Positions 10,191 to 24,365 of a DNA stretch of 64,000 bases are shown here, in pieces. The notes under the pieces are model-generated. The model worked only from the letters and a program-made list of their open reading frames with translations. It was not told where the DNA came from and searched no databases. The stretch covers positions 11,952,576-12,016,575 of the forward strand of contig CM049309.1 of NCBI GenBank assembly GCA_026874595.1, written 5' to 3'. Position numbers and translations under genes: made by a program. The stretch is from Sipunculus nudus (Eukaryota; Annelida; Sipuncula; Golfingiida; Sipunculidae). Position 1 is the first letter of the stretch; every line of letters starts with the position of its first letter.

Positions 10191-11199
10191 GCTCTTGTTT
10201 ACATTGACCTGAATGGTCGACTGTGGCAGAGGTATTATGGCTTGCCACACAGAACCCTCTTGTCTTATATCACATGTTTCTGTCCATATATAAACTGTCA
10301 TTATACTGTTCTGTAGCATTCTGTGTCTCTCTTTCTCTGTTTGTCCATCTGTCACTTTGTTTTTGACTCTGTCTCTCTCTGTGGAAAATGTCATGAGAAC
10401 AAGCACTCTGACAAGCTTAGACTTGAATCAAGATAACAAATTCTCAAGAAACTACCCTGACACCGAACTTTCAAATTCATCTGTTTCTTCAGCCTATTTT
10501 CACAGCAGTTGCATTTATTAGTAAATCATAAAAACAATTTGCCATTTTCTATGATATGGTCTTATACAATTTGATTTCACAAGCTGTCAGGGCTCATCTC
10601 CTCTACTGGAAATAACAGACTATGTACCAAACCGTTAATTGTCAATAGTAAGCTCAAAAATTTGTTTTCAAATAGCATGGTCTGAAATCAAATCTGGCTT
10701 ATACACAAGCCTAAGAATTTGACCATAATCAGCTGGTAAACACCTCCAGACATGTTCAACAGATTGCCTAACTTAGGAGGTGAATGACAATCGGTCTTGC
10801 GTCGACCAAAAAATTGTAAGCGTATTCACACAAAAGCTTAAAACAATAAATACTTTACATGCAAGTTGTGTTGTTCTTTAGGAAAAGGGACATACCATTT
10901 AATAACCAGCCCAAGCTTACATATGCCAGACTTCTACAGAACTGCCGCCATATTCCAATGTATATTTCCCAAACCAATGCTGAGAGTGGTGCACAACTAT
11001 TGTTATACTTATAGGGCCAAGCAGATTCTGCTAAACTAGCATTCCTTTCAATATTGTGGTGCCTACCATTTGGCTTTGTTGGTTTATCACTCAGTTATTA
11101 TAATCAAACTGAATATTTCCTATCCAGGCATTCAGGTTTTCCTCCTGAAGTATATTAAAGTTTCATTTTACTGATATAACCCTTATTTCTGTGTTGTAG

Positions 11200-11346
11200 C
11201 AAACCATCGGACATGCGACAGCTAGCAAGTATCCAGTTAATATCCACCCTGAGCAGACATCTATTGTACATCGCAAGATTGCCGGTCAGAGTGGTTTCCA
11301 TGTAACATCGCCGAGTGTTCAAAGTGTGGTTAAAGTGGTAGAATAG
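11200..11346 (+). CDS. POC5: POC5, terminal coding exon and stop
   Basis: After the acceptor GTGTTGTAG the exon reads QTIGHATASKYPVNIHPE and ends SVVKVVE before TAG at 11344-11346. The QTI..AT..KYP..IHPE pattern and a VV-acidic C-terminus are what I recall of vertebrate POC5, which supports this as the true protein end. Confidence 0.85.
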   Translation, partial: QTIGHATASKYPVNIHPEQTSIVHRKIAGQSGFHVTSPSVQSVVKVVE

Positions 11347-11930
11347 TCTGTGGCTACACCTTTGTAACACCAAATCACAGAAACTGCGAATATCCAGAAA
11401 ATATGAAAATCCCAAGGAAACTTTGATACCGAAGTTGAAGATACAAGCAACTGTGATCTGTTCCCAAATAACTGAGCTCTTTTGGTTAAGTGCCAGATGA
11501 AAATTTTGACAGCTTAAATGGGATGATGCACTGAAAATAAAGGTTAATTTTGGAATGGCACAGTGTAATTTCTGTCAAATTTAGTGGCACAACAACTACA
11601 TGTATTTGACTCATAAAATTCCTTGAAGGACCATCAGTATAACATGATGAACCTCTGTAGGTGCCATGTTGGGATTTTTCATGATTTACCATAAACCTGA
11701 TAAAAGTCCCCAGCTTCTGTGAAATTGAATATGTGCCTTATAATTGAGCTTGGACTGGATCCTCACACTAAATAAGATTGGTGACACAGTAATATTTGAA
11801 TTACCAGAATTTATTGAATTCCTTAGATTTATCATGATATTTATGGAAATGTGATAGTAGTCTTGACATTTTTGTTGCTATTTTATTTCTTTATAACCTG
11901 AATAAATTTACACATAGCATTGGTCCCATT
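11347..11930 (+). terminator. POC5: POC5 3' untranslated region with two poly(A) signals
   Basis: AATAAA occurs at 11536-11541 and 11901-11906; the latter is followed by T/GT-rich sequence. Either could be used, giving 3' UTRs of roughly 200 or 575 bases. Use is inferred. Confidence 0.5.
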
Positions 11931-14900
11931 ATTTTATTTAATGAATGTAAATACATATGTACAAAAAATGTGTAGAAATTGTATCAAAGTCCTTGTATAT
12001 AGTCCATTGTAGTTTTATTCTATTGCTCTGGTAAATATGTCATACCATCAACTTTGCAATCCTGTTTGAACCTAGAAGATATCAGGGTTAAATTATTCAC
12101 ATCAATTTAGTTAAAGTCACCAGTATCAAAGCATGTATGGCGTTATAAAATATGATCAGATATCATCAATATGTCTATACTATAATACAGAAACACTTTA
12201 CCATACTGATTCATTATTAACCTTGCCTGAAGGGAGGGTTATTGTTTTCAGTCAGTTGTGCGTGTGTGTATCTGAAAGACATCTGAAGAACACTTCCATG
12301 GATTTTATTAAAATCTGACATGTAGGTCTGAATTGTAAAATTCTCCAAGTGATTTAATTTTGGTGTAATCTCAGTATAAATAACCCCAGGATGAGTGTTT
12401 TATGGGGTTTGATAGCATATTTTTACCACTGTGGGTTATATCATGTGATCATATGCCCATCTATGAAGCGCGATTACTTGATGTGACATCACTGAGAATA
12501 AAAGGCATGTGCCATTTTGTGAAAGGTGGTAGCAAGTTGGTCAGCATACAGCACCATTTCAAGACCCATTTTCATTGAAACAATTTCATAAATCAAATAC
12601 TTTCTAAGGTCCTTTACAGTTCACTGGCCTGAGTGATATAGACTTCACTGGTAAGTGGATTTAAGACAACAGACATGTAGCAAATATATTTTCAGCTGAG
12701 AGTGAAGCCCCATTTGACCTCTGCCACTTGCTTTCTAATTTTATTGAGTGTTTATCATTAGTATTATAACTTTATTTATTTAAATTACTCATTATATATG
12801 TACCAATATTTTGAAGCATATCATGTAACTGGAAGACTGATTCGTTTTATTTATAGAGGTATGATTTTTATTGTAGATATGTTTCTTTTTTGGATTGTAA
12901 CCTTGGTCATTTTCCCAGTTAAAGCTTCTGGGTGCCTAAAGCTGTGTTTCCATTGGCACTTATATGTGTGAACTGGCAGACATATATAGTAGTTCTGTGG
13001 ACCTAGCAGGTCTTCCTCAAAATGATGGTTCAGTGACATCATTTTATCCCGAATCCCCATGTTCATGCAGACCATGTGTGTTAAAATCACTCCTGTTGCG
13101 ATTTTGCCACATATATGCACATATGCTTATAAGCTGATGTTTATGGAAACGCCACACTTATATAATCATATGGGTAATTTTTCATGCATATACAAATAAA
13201 CACACATGGAACACAGCTTTATTTTATAGGGTTAGGTACGAGGGTCTGGCTAGTTTTATTACTTATTCTCAGCAGATCAGAATTTTAAAATAAAGCTTTC
13301 TCGGACATGTTCTGCAATTACCTGCACTAATATTAGTGGTAGTAATCTGTTGTAAAATCAAATTTGATGACAGAAAGAAGGAAAATGTCTGATGATCATT
13401 TATCATATGCACCATCTTAATAACCATGAAATATGCGGTATTGAATTATAACTTATATATTGAGGGAGTAAATTCAGTCTGACCTATACATCAGGCTAAA
13501 CGGTCTGGGTAATGCCCTGATTGTTGTTACTTAATTAGTTGCACAAGATTAAAATTTAATGCTGTTTGCTGTTTTGGGCCCCATCTTTCTTTATGTCTGA
13601 CAGAATAACAATATTTTATTGGGATAATACAATTTCTTTGGATGTGCACACATAATGGTTTGTCATCGATTAAAGAAAAATGCAATCAATTTAATCAGTG
13701 ATAAAAGAAAATGACAAATAATGGATGTAATTGATTGATCGACACATCACAGACTAAAACATGTATTATATATTATTTCAAAGGAGAATTCTAAATCTGT
13801 GTCAAACTGACCTTAACAGGATATATGTCATCCAGATTATCGGTGAATTAATAAATAATGGTTGTGCTTGTAATTTTACTGGAGCTGGCACACAACTATA
13901 AGAATACTAGGTGTTATGGGCTGCACCATCTTAAGATGATAATATTCCAAGGCTAACCAGTTGAATTTTCAATTTATATGTTTTATAACTAGTATGCTGT
14001 TGTCAAACAAAGATTTAAATGAAGATTTTTGCAATAAAAGTAAGACAGATTCCTTGTTTGTGTCATGTCTTCTTTTTCGGTGTGACTTTATAGTATTGCA
14101 GGGCAGTATTCAAACTAGAAGTTTATTTCCACATCTTTTATCAAGGGTCTGAATGCCATTTTTTTTGCCTGGAAAATAGTGAGGATTGGATCGGCCAAAC
14201 ATATGGTGGATGCAGGATAACAAGTTTTACAAATAAACAATGGGGAAATAGAAAGATAAAACAGTTCTTCAAGTAATTTATAGCTGTTTGGGGAAATTAA
14301 CCAGTAGTGGTGGAAGATACATAAATAGGGAAACATGAAAATAATCTTATCAGGGCTTTCAATAGGAAGAAAAAGTGAGGAGTTTGGAACCCTCGTGCCG
14401 AAACACTTTGACCCCCAGAACAGCATCTGTGTGAGATTTTGCTTGCCACATATGCTCACCCCCCCCCCACCCATGAAAGCCAATGACCAGTAAGCATGAC
14501 CAATTTTTTTCAATGAGTTCTCACTGGGACCCGTCTGGATGTAAAGTAAAAGCTTTCTAGGTGCTAATCATGAATGGTTACAATTTGTGCCCTGCAAGTG
14601 GGCAGCCTGACGGTGGATAATGGCCAATAGAAAGTCAGCCGAGCTGAAAATTCCAACCAACACAATGCTATAATTTCTTGAATTGTTTATTCAGCATTGG
14701 AATACTAACACTTGCCTGCAAAAGAAGCGAGTTGTATTTTTTGGCAGTGTATGTAATTTTAAAAAGCTGAAAACACTGACTTTACAAATACTGATGCATG
14801 TAAATTGAAAGCTGTGTAACTAGCAGACAACTCAAGCTGCACGTGAGGATAATAAAATAATACTCGCACATCAGTCTAACGATAAAGAAGGCATAAAAAC

Positions 14901-17900
14901 GCTGTGATCTAAAATCACAACATGTACAGGGTGCGGTAAACGGTGTATAAATGTCATGTGATATACACAACTATGTACCTTATATTCCTAAAACACTACT
15001 TTTAGAGTCAATCTATAACAAAAACTAAAAATACAGCATTTTAAATACCACAATCCTTTTAACAACCATTCCAGTGCTGTGGAGATATACATCTAGTTCT
15101 TTCTGCAATTCTTAAAAGGGAGTATATATATAATAGCAACAAAATTATCATATAGTCAAAAACTTGTTTTTTTTTCACATCCCCCCCCCCCCCATTCTAA
15201 ATTAATCCACCCAAATACCAATTCTACATATAAATTCATTCCAAAACATTTTTTTTTTCAATCTTTGGCACACATTTTATTGGTACATAAACCAACCTTA
15301 ATAAATCACCAATGTGTAACTTGTCCCGGCTTTACCGTTTCACCAATATATGGTGTTCCTGTTCAATCAGTACAATAGACTACACCCAAAGGGCCACTTC
15401 ATGAAAAGAAAACAAAACTGATATACATTTTTTCATGACCATATTTTGTTCCCCTGTCAAAATATGGCAAACATTGTGATCATAGAACATTCTACACTAT
15501 CTGTGGTCAGGCCACATTCATTCTTACTCATTTCATTTATCCACTGCTTTTAAAGGATACCTTTCTTTTGGATGCATGTATTGCAATATTAGTTGGTAGC
15601 CCTCCATACAGACTAATGATAAACACTTGCAAAATTGTAATGAAAGACAATGGCTTTCTGTTTTAAACTTAAAGATATTTTCATGTGCATGAGAAAAAGA
15701 CTTTTTTTTAACTCCAAGAAAAACTAAAGTTTGTGTAAAGGTAAGTATTTGATGCCCACTGTGAATTGAGGCTTTCTTGCCTGAAAAAAAGACTAAAAAG
15801 GACAATAAATCTAATTAAACCTATTGAGGACAATACCTGCTGACTTGTCCTGTGTCTCATTTTGGGGGACTGGCGTCTATATCCAAAACAGACTGAAAAC
15901 CATACTTGTCTACAGATGATTGCAATTTTCATGTTAAAAACAGATGGCAGATCTTTTACCAATCTTGTGCAGACAAGCTCCTCTTCAAAAAGAGACCATA
16001 GTTACATCAAAACAGACTGAGAACCTTAATTTTTTCAAGAATCTATGGGGAAAGTTCCCTTTCAAAAACAGGGTGAGACAACAGTTCTCTCCTTTAATGT
16101 GGACTAAATACAGATTCAATCTGCTGATAACTGCTCATCCCTTCTCAGCTAGAGACTTGGGCAGTATCATCACCAAAGGGCTATATAGTTCACAAGTACT
16201 ATACTTTTTTGCACAATTCAGACTAAGAAACTATTAACAATATTCTAATGATTAAAGTTATCTTGCCTGTTACACTTGCAAGCTTTCGGAAAACAACTGA
16301 AGTATAATGTTCATCGAGGACTGTAGCTTTCTTGTCTAAAGAAGACTTGTGGTTTAATATAACGATGGGGGTTTTCAATCTGATATCTTTTACGACTTTA
16401 CACTTGGCCTTCCTGGTCTTTGGGACTTGTTCCATTCTTGTAACTTTTCATAGCCCCCGTGGAAACAGACAACCCAAGCAGGTGATAACATATGCGAGAA
16501 GGTTGTTCGTTCTACATTTGCCTGCCCCCCTTGACCAGCACCCATTCACTCATGCCTTTTGACTTTGGCTAGGAGTCATAGCACAGATAGTCATAAGTCC
16601 AGAACCATAAATATAAGTCCACGACACTCAACAATAAAACCACATCATATCCAATGGCATCTGAGGATGATACTCAAAACCTGTCAATACGTTTTTTCTT
16701 AAACCCTGTATTTTCACAGAATAGCAAAATTTAGATTTATAAACTCAAAGACCTCTATCTGTTCTAAAAAGTATCAAATAAAAGCCCTCACACTCTCTTT
16801 GTGTGATGTTCATGTCCTACTAATGTCTTGTTAATATATGTATGCATAATAAATTTGTGTGTAATGATGTCTTCGTAAAGTCACACTGAAGATTAAGTGT
16901 GACATTAATATTACCAGGGTTGTCATCTTTCAAGGAAATTAGGTAAAACCTGAATAATCATTTCTCTTTTTCGGGAAAAGAGAGAATTTGAGAAAACATG
17001 CCTCCCATCAGGGAAAAGCCCAGGAATTTGGCCCAATTTAGAAAGGGTTGGCTTGGTTTCACAAGAAGGTTGCTGGCATATGGCCAAGAATATTCAGATT
17101 TATGGGAAATTCACATAGTGCACTGAAGCATAAAATTTCCAATACCCTGCTCCCATAGGTCTGTCATTTCTTGGCTCTGTGCCAGCCTCTTGGTGGTGAA
17201 ACCCAGCAAATCCTGCTAAATATTAATTGCTAACTGAGGAATGACTGAAAGTAAATAAGACCCCAGTTCTTCCCCAGATAATGCAGCTATACCTTATTAA
17301 GGCCATCTCTGTCAAATCCCACTCCACTGTATGTAAGGCACTGCTCTGCTGTTACACGCCCTTATCACATGTGAGTAAACTAGTCATACATAAAAAACAT
17401 CATCATCATCATCATAGCCATCATCTCCAAACAGGACTGTCTCACATCCTGCAATACATTTGCTGAAAAATTTCTCCCACTGGTCTGGTACTATGTACCA
17501 ACATACATTAAAAATACTCATTTTTATCAAAAAAGCTTGTAACGTCCAAATTATTTTACTTGACATGCAAGGTTACTTTACATTTTGTAGACCTTCAAGA
17601 AATATAGAGCAAATTTAAAAAGCACTGGAAGAGCTCATACCTCCACCACAACTTAGATTTATCCACATCCAGAGCTGGCCTAAAAACATTTTAAGATGTG
17701 TGGCGAAACAACAGTACAATTGACCAAAAAGAGTTTTTTTTACACCCTGTTCACAGACAAAATGTTTATAAAACCTGGCCAATGCAGATTAATCAAATTG
17801 GCTCCATAATATTTTGTGCATTCACATTGGCACACAGCGCCAAAGCACTGGTTGTCCGTTTCATATGTGAACTCATATTACAATATGCTGACACTAAGGC

Positions 17901-19109
17901 TGTTTCCACACTTAGTTTGCATCTAAATCTGATTATGCTGAGCCCGATTATTTGCTAGTGCCCATACAGCCAAACATTAACTCCTTCACTGTGATCCAGT
18001 TGCTGCTTCCAAACAAGGTTCAAACAGTTGTAGCATGTTCACACAGCAATAAACAGAGCACATTATCTGTAAGGAAATTGTCTGAAACCACCTTGTGAGC
18101 AGGATTCAAAACATTTCTGGCAAAAACAGATGGAAAACATGTTAGATTGTCATGTAAATGCTCAATTCACATCCAAAATGGTTTGAATCCATTTTGCCTT
18201 TCATGTGAAAGGGGTATCATTGAAAAAAAATGTGTAAAACAATGGTATTGTTTCATAATTACCTTTTAGTACATAAAGTATCTGCCAGATAATTTAATTA
18301 TACAATCAGGTAAGGTAATTATGAAACAAAATGGGGTCACACAAAGTACGTCAAGCATTAGATACCACACCAAGTGATAACTCTGAGATACTGAAGTGGT
18401 AGTAGACTCATCTCTCTCTAAAACACCCAGAAGGACTCCATATAGTATTGTCAACTGAATTACAATATCTTAAATCCAATTAAAAGTCATATCCTGATTG
18501 TACCCACTGAATACATTTAAGATCTCTTTGATATAATTCCATAGATCTAAAGGGTGTAAATCTGCACAAGTTTACTAGTTTTAAATTGATTCAGTGAGTC
18601 TTGTGTAACAGATAAACAAAACAAACAAACAAACATAGCTGAAAACATAAACTCCTTGAAACTACACAAATATTTACCATTCTTCAATGATCCACCATAC
18701 CAGTGAGAAATTCCATTGGTTAAACCAACTATTCCAATGTGCACTAGTCATGAATGGAATGATATTTGTCTGAACTGCAAATAATCAAAATGTCAGGCAT
18801 ATAGGAATGTTGAATATGAAATATAACTACTGAATAAACTTACTGAAACATATCTTCAACATCGATTGAAGCAAAGTCATTTATCATGGTTTCAATGACT
18901 TCGTGTACCCATGGACAGTTATGTGTCCATGGATACTAAAACATGCATCTATTCAAAAGCATGGACAGGAATTTTTAAGCAAACTTAACCAAAATACCAC
19001 TGGCTCAAATGTTAAAAAGTTAACATCCCTGTCAGATTTGTTATTGCATCTTAAAATATACATGACTGGCCTGGGAAAATATATCTTCTAGCCAAAGCTC
19101 AATGAGTTC
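11931..19109. other. Intergenic region between the two convergent genes
   Basis: I find no coding exon with plausible splice borders or a conserved protein. Contents include a dispersed repeat at 13490-13745, a C-tract at about 15181-15193 and otherwise unremarkable AT-rich sequence. Open frames up to 132 codons (for example 14115-14513 on the - strand) have no recognisable composition or domain. Confidence 0.5.
13490..13745 (+). repeat. Dispersed repeat, pair of 51905-52130
   Basis: Shares TTTAATGCTGTT, GCTGTTTTG, TTCTTTGGATGTGCA and a run of ATCGATTAA-like motifs, in the same order and orientation, with 51905-52130. Diverged and non-coding. Confidence 0.55.
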
Positions 19110-20470
19110 TTAATTTTATGGAAATTTGCCAAAAATGCATTCAACTAATAAGGTGGTAAGAATAATTCTGAAAAAATAGCATTACCACTTAAGGTGGAAA
19201 TGAACAACACTGAACCAATAGCATTACCACTGAAAAGAGAGAAACTGTAAAATAATATTGTCAGGAAATAGCTCAACATTAATGATGCCTTTGTGAAATA
19301 GCTAAAACATGATATCCTTGGGGAAAAGCCAAAACAAATCTGGTATATTTAAGGAAATGGCTAAAACAACAATTACATCATTAGGAAAACAGCTACAACA
19401 ATGATATCCTTTTGGAGAAAAGCCAAAACAATAAAGTCATTCTCTGGGTAGCTAAAACAATAATGATATCCCAAGGAAATAGCCAACTCAATGATGACAC
19501 TTATGGAGGAAGCTAAAACAATAATGATATACCTAGGGAAATAGCAAACACAATGATAACACCTCAAGTGTTAGCAAAAACAATAATCATATCCCTATAG
19601 GGTAGTAGTAAACACAATGATGACACCTTGAGGGTTGGCTTAAACAATAATGATATCCCTAGGGAAATAGCCAACAGAATGATGACAGCTTTGGGGGTAG
19701 CTAAAACAATTATGATATACCTAGGGAAATAGCCAACCAAATAATGACATTTTTGGGGGGTAACTTAAACAATAATCATACCCCAAGGGAAATAGCAAAC
19801 ACAATGTTGACACCTTGGGAGGAAGCTAAAACAATAATGATATACCTAGGGAAATAGCAAACACAATGATAACACCTCAAGTGTTAGCAAAAACAATAAT
19901 CATATCCCTATAGGGTAGTAGCAAACACAATGATGACACCTGGGGGGGGGGGGGGGGGGGTAGCTAAAACAATGATACATCTAGGGAAATAGCTAAAACA
20001 ATAATGATACCCTTGGGGAAAATAATAATGTCTTTGGGGAAATATCAAAATCAATATTGATACCATTGGGGGAAATATCTCAACCAACAATGACATCCTA
20101 GGGGAAAGCAGCTAAAACAATAATGGCACCCTTGGGGGGGAAAGCTGAAACAAAAATGATATCCTGGTAAAAACAATGGACACAATAATGCTACCCTTTT
20201 GGAATATTTCCTTAATAGTAATAGCTGAAATAATAGTGATAAATAATGGTTAAATGGCTAAAAATTATAATATCTATGGAAAAATGGCTAAAAATAATAT
20301 CTCTGGAGAAATGGTGGAAATAGTAATGACATCAATTTGGTCTGCATACAGCTAAAACAATGAGAACAACCTCAGGAGGAAATAGCTTAAACAATAATGA
20401 TATCCTTGGGGAAATAGCTGAAACATGATATCACTGACAAAATAGCCAGACCATAATGACATCATTTGAA
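19110..20470. repeat. Degenerate minisatellite, about 31-bp unit
   Basis: More than 30 imperfect units of the form GCTAAAACAATAATGATATC plus CCTAGGGAAATA alternate with TGATGACACCTTGGGG-type variants, giving an approximate 62-bp dimer. A G-tract sits at about 19943-19960. It lies about 3 kb beyond the stop of the RING gene and has no relation to any exon here that I can see. Confidence 0.75.
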
Positions 20471-21295
20471 AATAGCCAGAAATAACTGTATAACCAGTAT
20501 GATATTTGTTTTACAACCGGTATGATATTTGTTTTACAAATGTTGCAGGTTTTGGTTGCTCTGAACATATTTACGCCATTTTTCAGAAAGTTCAACCTAA
20601 ATAGAAACATAAATGTTAACAACCAACACTATAAATATATTCCCATGCAGTAGATTTAAACATATTTTGATGACCCTGTAATTAAGCAGAAAACAATGCA
20701 AGTGATTCAAATAACATATCCAATGATTATGTACAAACGAAGAAACAAACAACATTAGTACAACATACTTTTGCACAAAAAAAGGTACCTGTATCATTAT
20801 CTTCAAGGCTGAGGTATGCTATATCCTGTAAACTGACAATCTTTTTTTTTAAGTAATAATAAAATTGCTATGTACCCATGGTATTAGTAATAGTAACTTA
20901 CATATTTCTTTAATGGCACAAAAGGTATACCAGACCAGATCTATCCTTCTCAATATTGATAAATTGTTCAATATGGGCAACATTCTTGGATTATGAAATG
21001 ACTTTGTAAAGTTATTTGGAAAAATGCACATTTATATTAAGTTGTAACTCTGCATGGTATTACAACATATATCTCCAACTATTCATATAAAATTTGTATA
21101 GCTTTTATACATTTAACAGATGCAAAATTATCATTAAAACTATTAAGCTGCCATTTTAGAAGTCTGCCTTGAAGTGTCTGTTAAAGCACTCCATTTTGCT
21201 AATAAAAGGTATCACATTAAACTTAATAAAACTTATCCATAATCTCTAAATCCTTCAATGTAACATCATTCTAAATTAATATATAAACAGTGCTT

Positions 21296-21570
21296 TGGTA
21301 GCTCTGTAGCCAGAGTCCTAATTATTACAACAAAATCAGGCTATAGCTCTGTAGCCAGAGTCATAATTATTCCAACAAAATCAGGCTGTAGCTCTGTAGC
21401 CAGAGTCCTAATTATTACAACAAAATTAAGCTGTAGCTCTGTAGCCAGAGTCCTAAATATTACAACAAAATCAAGCTGTAGCTCTGTAGCCAGAGTCCTA
21501 ATTATTACAACAAAATCAGGCTATAGTTCTGTAGCCAGAGTCCTAATTATTACAACAAAATCAGGTTGAA
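21296..21570. repeat. Tandem repeat, 45-bp unit, six copies
   Basis: Units start GCTCTGTAGCCAGAGTCCTA at 21301, 21346 and every 45 bp to about 21565, each ending in ACAACAAAATCAGGCT. Copies are nearly identical, implying recent amplification. Confidence 0.9.
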
Positions 21571-21877
21571 ACAAATAATAAGGCTATCACAAGGGACGTG
21601 TTTTCATTCCAGGAAAACGTTGCTGTCCATACTTCTGTTCATGAAAAAAAAAAATGATTTCATTCACAAACATGAACATGTTCCTGATCATTGTTCAAGA
21701 AAAAAAACTCCAGTATTTGGTTACACCACTAGGGGGCACAGGAATGAATTAAAAGCTGGAAACAATGCCTACCCATACTCAGACTGTTCATTGAAAATTT
21801 ATTGACTTTTATAATGTTAAGTTAATACACATCAATGACATCAAATGACATACACTATGATTAGTATTTTTAAGATA

Positions 21878-22322
21878 CAGTAGAGTGCTGTTTTCCGAAT
21901 ACTGTTTACTGAAAATTCACTTTTCCAAAATCTTAACTTTTGTTTAAAAACTTTAAGTTCCCTTGCCTTTCACTTGCTATACATGTGCTGCACTGGTGCT
22001 GCCTGCAGGCTGTTTAAGAAACTGAGCTTCATTAATGGCAATGTTATTTAACCTTTCTCTCCTATGAACTTGTTAAGAAAAAGGCATGCATGTATTCTAA
22101 AAACAGGTAAGACTGATCTTTACCAATCAAGCTCTGCAATAAACTTCCCTGTCATCAATTAGGTAAAAAAGAAACAAAGTTTTTTGGGTCAAATGGCGCA
22201 ACTATAATCATTAACTGTCATGCCAACTTGCCATAGGACCCCTGACCTTTTTCTTCCAAAAGTTTGTGTTTCTGAACAAAAAGCTTGTCCCCTGACGCAT
22301 TCGGAAAAACGGCACTCTACTA
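21878..22322. mobile_element. pogo/Tigger-like miniature inverted-repeat element
   Basis: The left end CAGTAGAGTGCTGTTTTCCG (from 21878) is mirrored by the right end CGGAAAAACGGCACTCTACT near 22322, with TA on both outer sides (21876-21877 and 22323-22324). CAGTAGA-type termini with TA duplications are characteristic of pogo/Tigger members of the Tc1-mariner group. At 445 bp with no transposase it is non-autonomous. Confidence 0.65.
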
Positions 22323-22324
22323 TA

Positions 22325-23618
22325 CTTGTGGTATGTGTATGCATATGTTAACAATGCTTTTTGGTATCAAAACAGGAGCATGCACCTGTCTGTACCGTTT
22401 TAGCAAACAGGAACATGTTCAGAGACCAAAAACATGCCCACCACTTTTAGGTGCACCTGACAAAGACTTCTTATGTAGCTTCCACTGTCAAAATTATATT
22501 TTACTTAATTTATTCATTTTGAGTTCATTAACGCAAAACATATCCACTTAGGAATAAAAAGTAAAACCATAGATAACTGATCACTGTGGAACAGAAACCC
22601 GTTTTATATTTGAAGTACAATTTAACAGAGAAAGTGTAGCATAAATTGTGAAGCTCTAGACTTTATATTCAAGAAAAATTCAGAACAGACAGAAATCTGC
22701 TCCCACCCACTGCTTAGTACTATACTCCATTCCACCACCCTGTGTCAACCTGATTTTTAGTGTCATTTGGACCTCTAAAATCATTGAGTGTAATAAATAT
22801 TCTAAAAATGGTAATTGTCAAGGTGAGGCTGCTAATTCCATGTCATTTGGTCAAAGGATTCAGAAGATACAGAGGGGTGCAAAATATAAATGTTGCTTTT
22901 TCTTCTTTAATGTTAAATTGTGTGAGAATATTCTTATAAATTTTAGAGAACATTCACCAAATTTCAATGGGCACCTACTGGTGGAGCAGACCATATAAAT
23001 GAATAATACATGTTGTGACAATGTTATCTGCTGTCTATGTAAAGCTCTCATTTAGTACCAGCAGACTAGCATTTTGAACAGCACCGAAAAGCATCATATT
23101 CTGTGCATTAAAATCACAACTTGAAAAACAAGATTCATTTTTACCATACACTGTATTATAATATAACATTTAAAGACAGGTTTCATTCAGTGCTAAGCAC
23201 AATTTATTAAACCAGATCTCACATATTCAACATGTTTTTTCCCATGAGTTTATTCCCAGTATTTACAGAAATAATTGACTTCTGTATAGCACAAATATTT
23301 CACAAAGACCTCCTTCAAGAATTTATTCCTCCATACAATTCTGTGCATTGCATTTCATGTATCAAGGTATTTTAAAATCATTTGCATAATCAACATAACC
23401 TGTAACACATAATGCTTTACAAATTCATAAAATGTAACCATTCACCCCCTCTGTTCTTATCATTGCTTGAATCACCCTCAATCACAATATTATTAACCAT
23501 GTAATCAGTTCCTTAATTATTTAAATCATTTCCCATTTCATTGTACTATTTTGACACTCATAGATTGTGAATGGTATGTGCGTTCGGCTCTGAGACCTGG
23601 TTAAATCTTGGTGGTTTT
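22325..23618 (-). other. Probable 3' UTR of the RING gene, then intergenic
   Basis: The RING gene stops at 23619, so its 3' UTR runs leftwards here. AATAAA occurs on the - strand at 23322-23327, 23249-23254 and 23203-23208; I cannot say which is used. Nothing coding is seen. Confidence 0.4.
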
Positions 23619-23678
23619 TCAGGATGACACCGACTGATCTGATCCCAGGACCTGGCGACACACAGGACATGTTGCTGA
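23619..23678 (-). CDS. RING-H2 E3 ligase, terminal exon (last two zinc ligands)
   Basis: The acceptor TTTTGTAG precedes 23678. The exon is phase 0 and 20 codons including the stop TGA (23621-23619). It encodes SATCPVCRQVLGSDQSVSS. CPVC supplies ligands 7 and 8 of the RING domain that begins in the previous exon, with exactly the ten-residue spacing from ligand 6 expected of a RING-H2. The protein ends 12 residues after the last ligand, similar to the C-terminal RING placement in Praja proteins. Confidence 0.85.
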   Translation of the reverse strand, partial: SATCPVCRQVLGSDQSVSS

Positions 23679-23839
23679 CTACAAAAAAATCAGAAAAATA
23701 TATGTGACACTTGTAATGAGCTGGTTTTGTCAAGTATGTTCAAATTATGCATGCTGTCAGGTACATATGTGCAAATGAGGTATATTATTTTCATTCTGAG
23801 GTGCAATTGTTAATATTTATTCAACAGCTTTGAACACTA

Positions 23840-24365
23840 AGAATAAGTGATACTTGGGCCTGAGTCCGGACTTGAGTCCCCTTTTTTTTATTGACTAGCA
23901 CTTATACTCGAGGTTCCTGGAATCAGACTTGTACTTGAACTCGCAGGTAAGAACTCAAGAAATCAGGCCTAGTCCATCTTGACTCAAGAAGGTTTAGCTT
24001 GGTCACATACTGTAAAGTTTGTATGAATGTGTGAACTGCCAACAGAATATTAATGCCTTCAAGAAAACACTATATTTAGTATGCTTTAATTTGGCATTGG
24101 GAGCTAAATGTAATCAAACATTCAAGTAAAAATCATGTGTAAACTAACATTTATATACACATGATAATCTAAAATTTCCATTTAAATTTTCTTTTTAAAA
24201 GAAGATTTGTATTGGACTTGGGACTCTGGTTACAGATAACTCAGACTCAAAGAGGGTTGACTTGGACTGAAATCTCAAGGACTGTAAGACTTGGACTTGG
24301 ACTTGAATGGCCTTGACACTCACTTGCACCAGGACTCAGATATTCTGGATTCCACTACATCACTG
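23840..24365. mobile_element. GACTC-rich dispersed element, uninterrupted copy
   Basis: Runs from GGCCTGAGTCCGGACTTGAG to GGATTCCACTACATCACTG and matches the split copy at 6228-6313 plus 8712-9045 in the same orientation. No open frame; class unknown. It lies in the last intron of the RING gene. Confidence 0.55.

Noticed and set aside
14115-14513. A 132-codon open frame on the - strand.
   Set aside because: No recognisable domain, odd composition, crosses a C-tract, and no conserved splice context.
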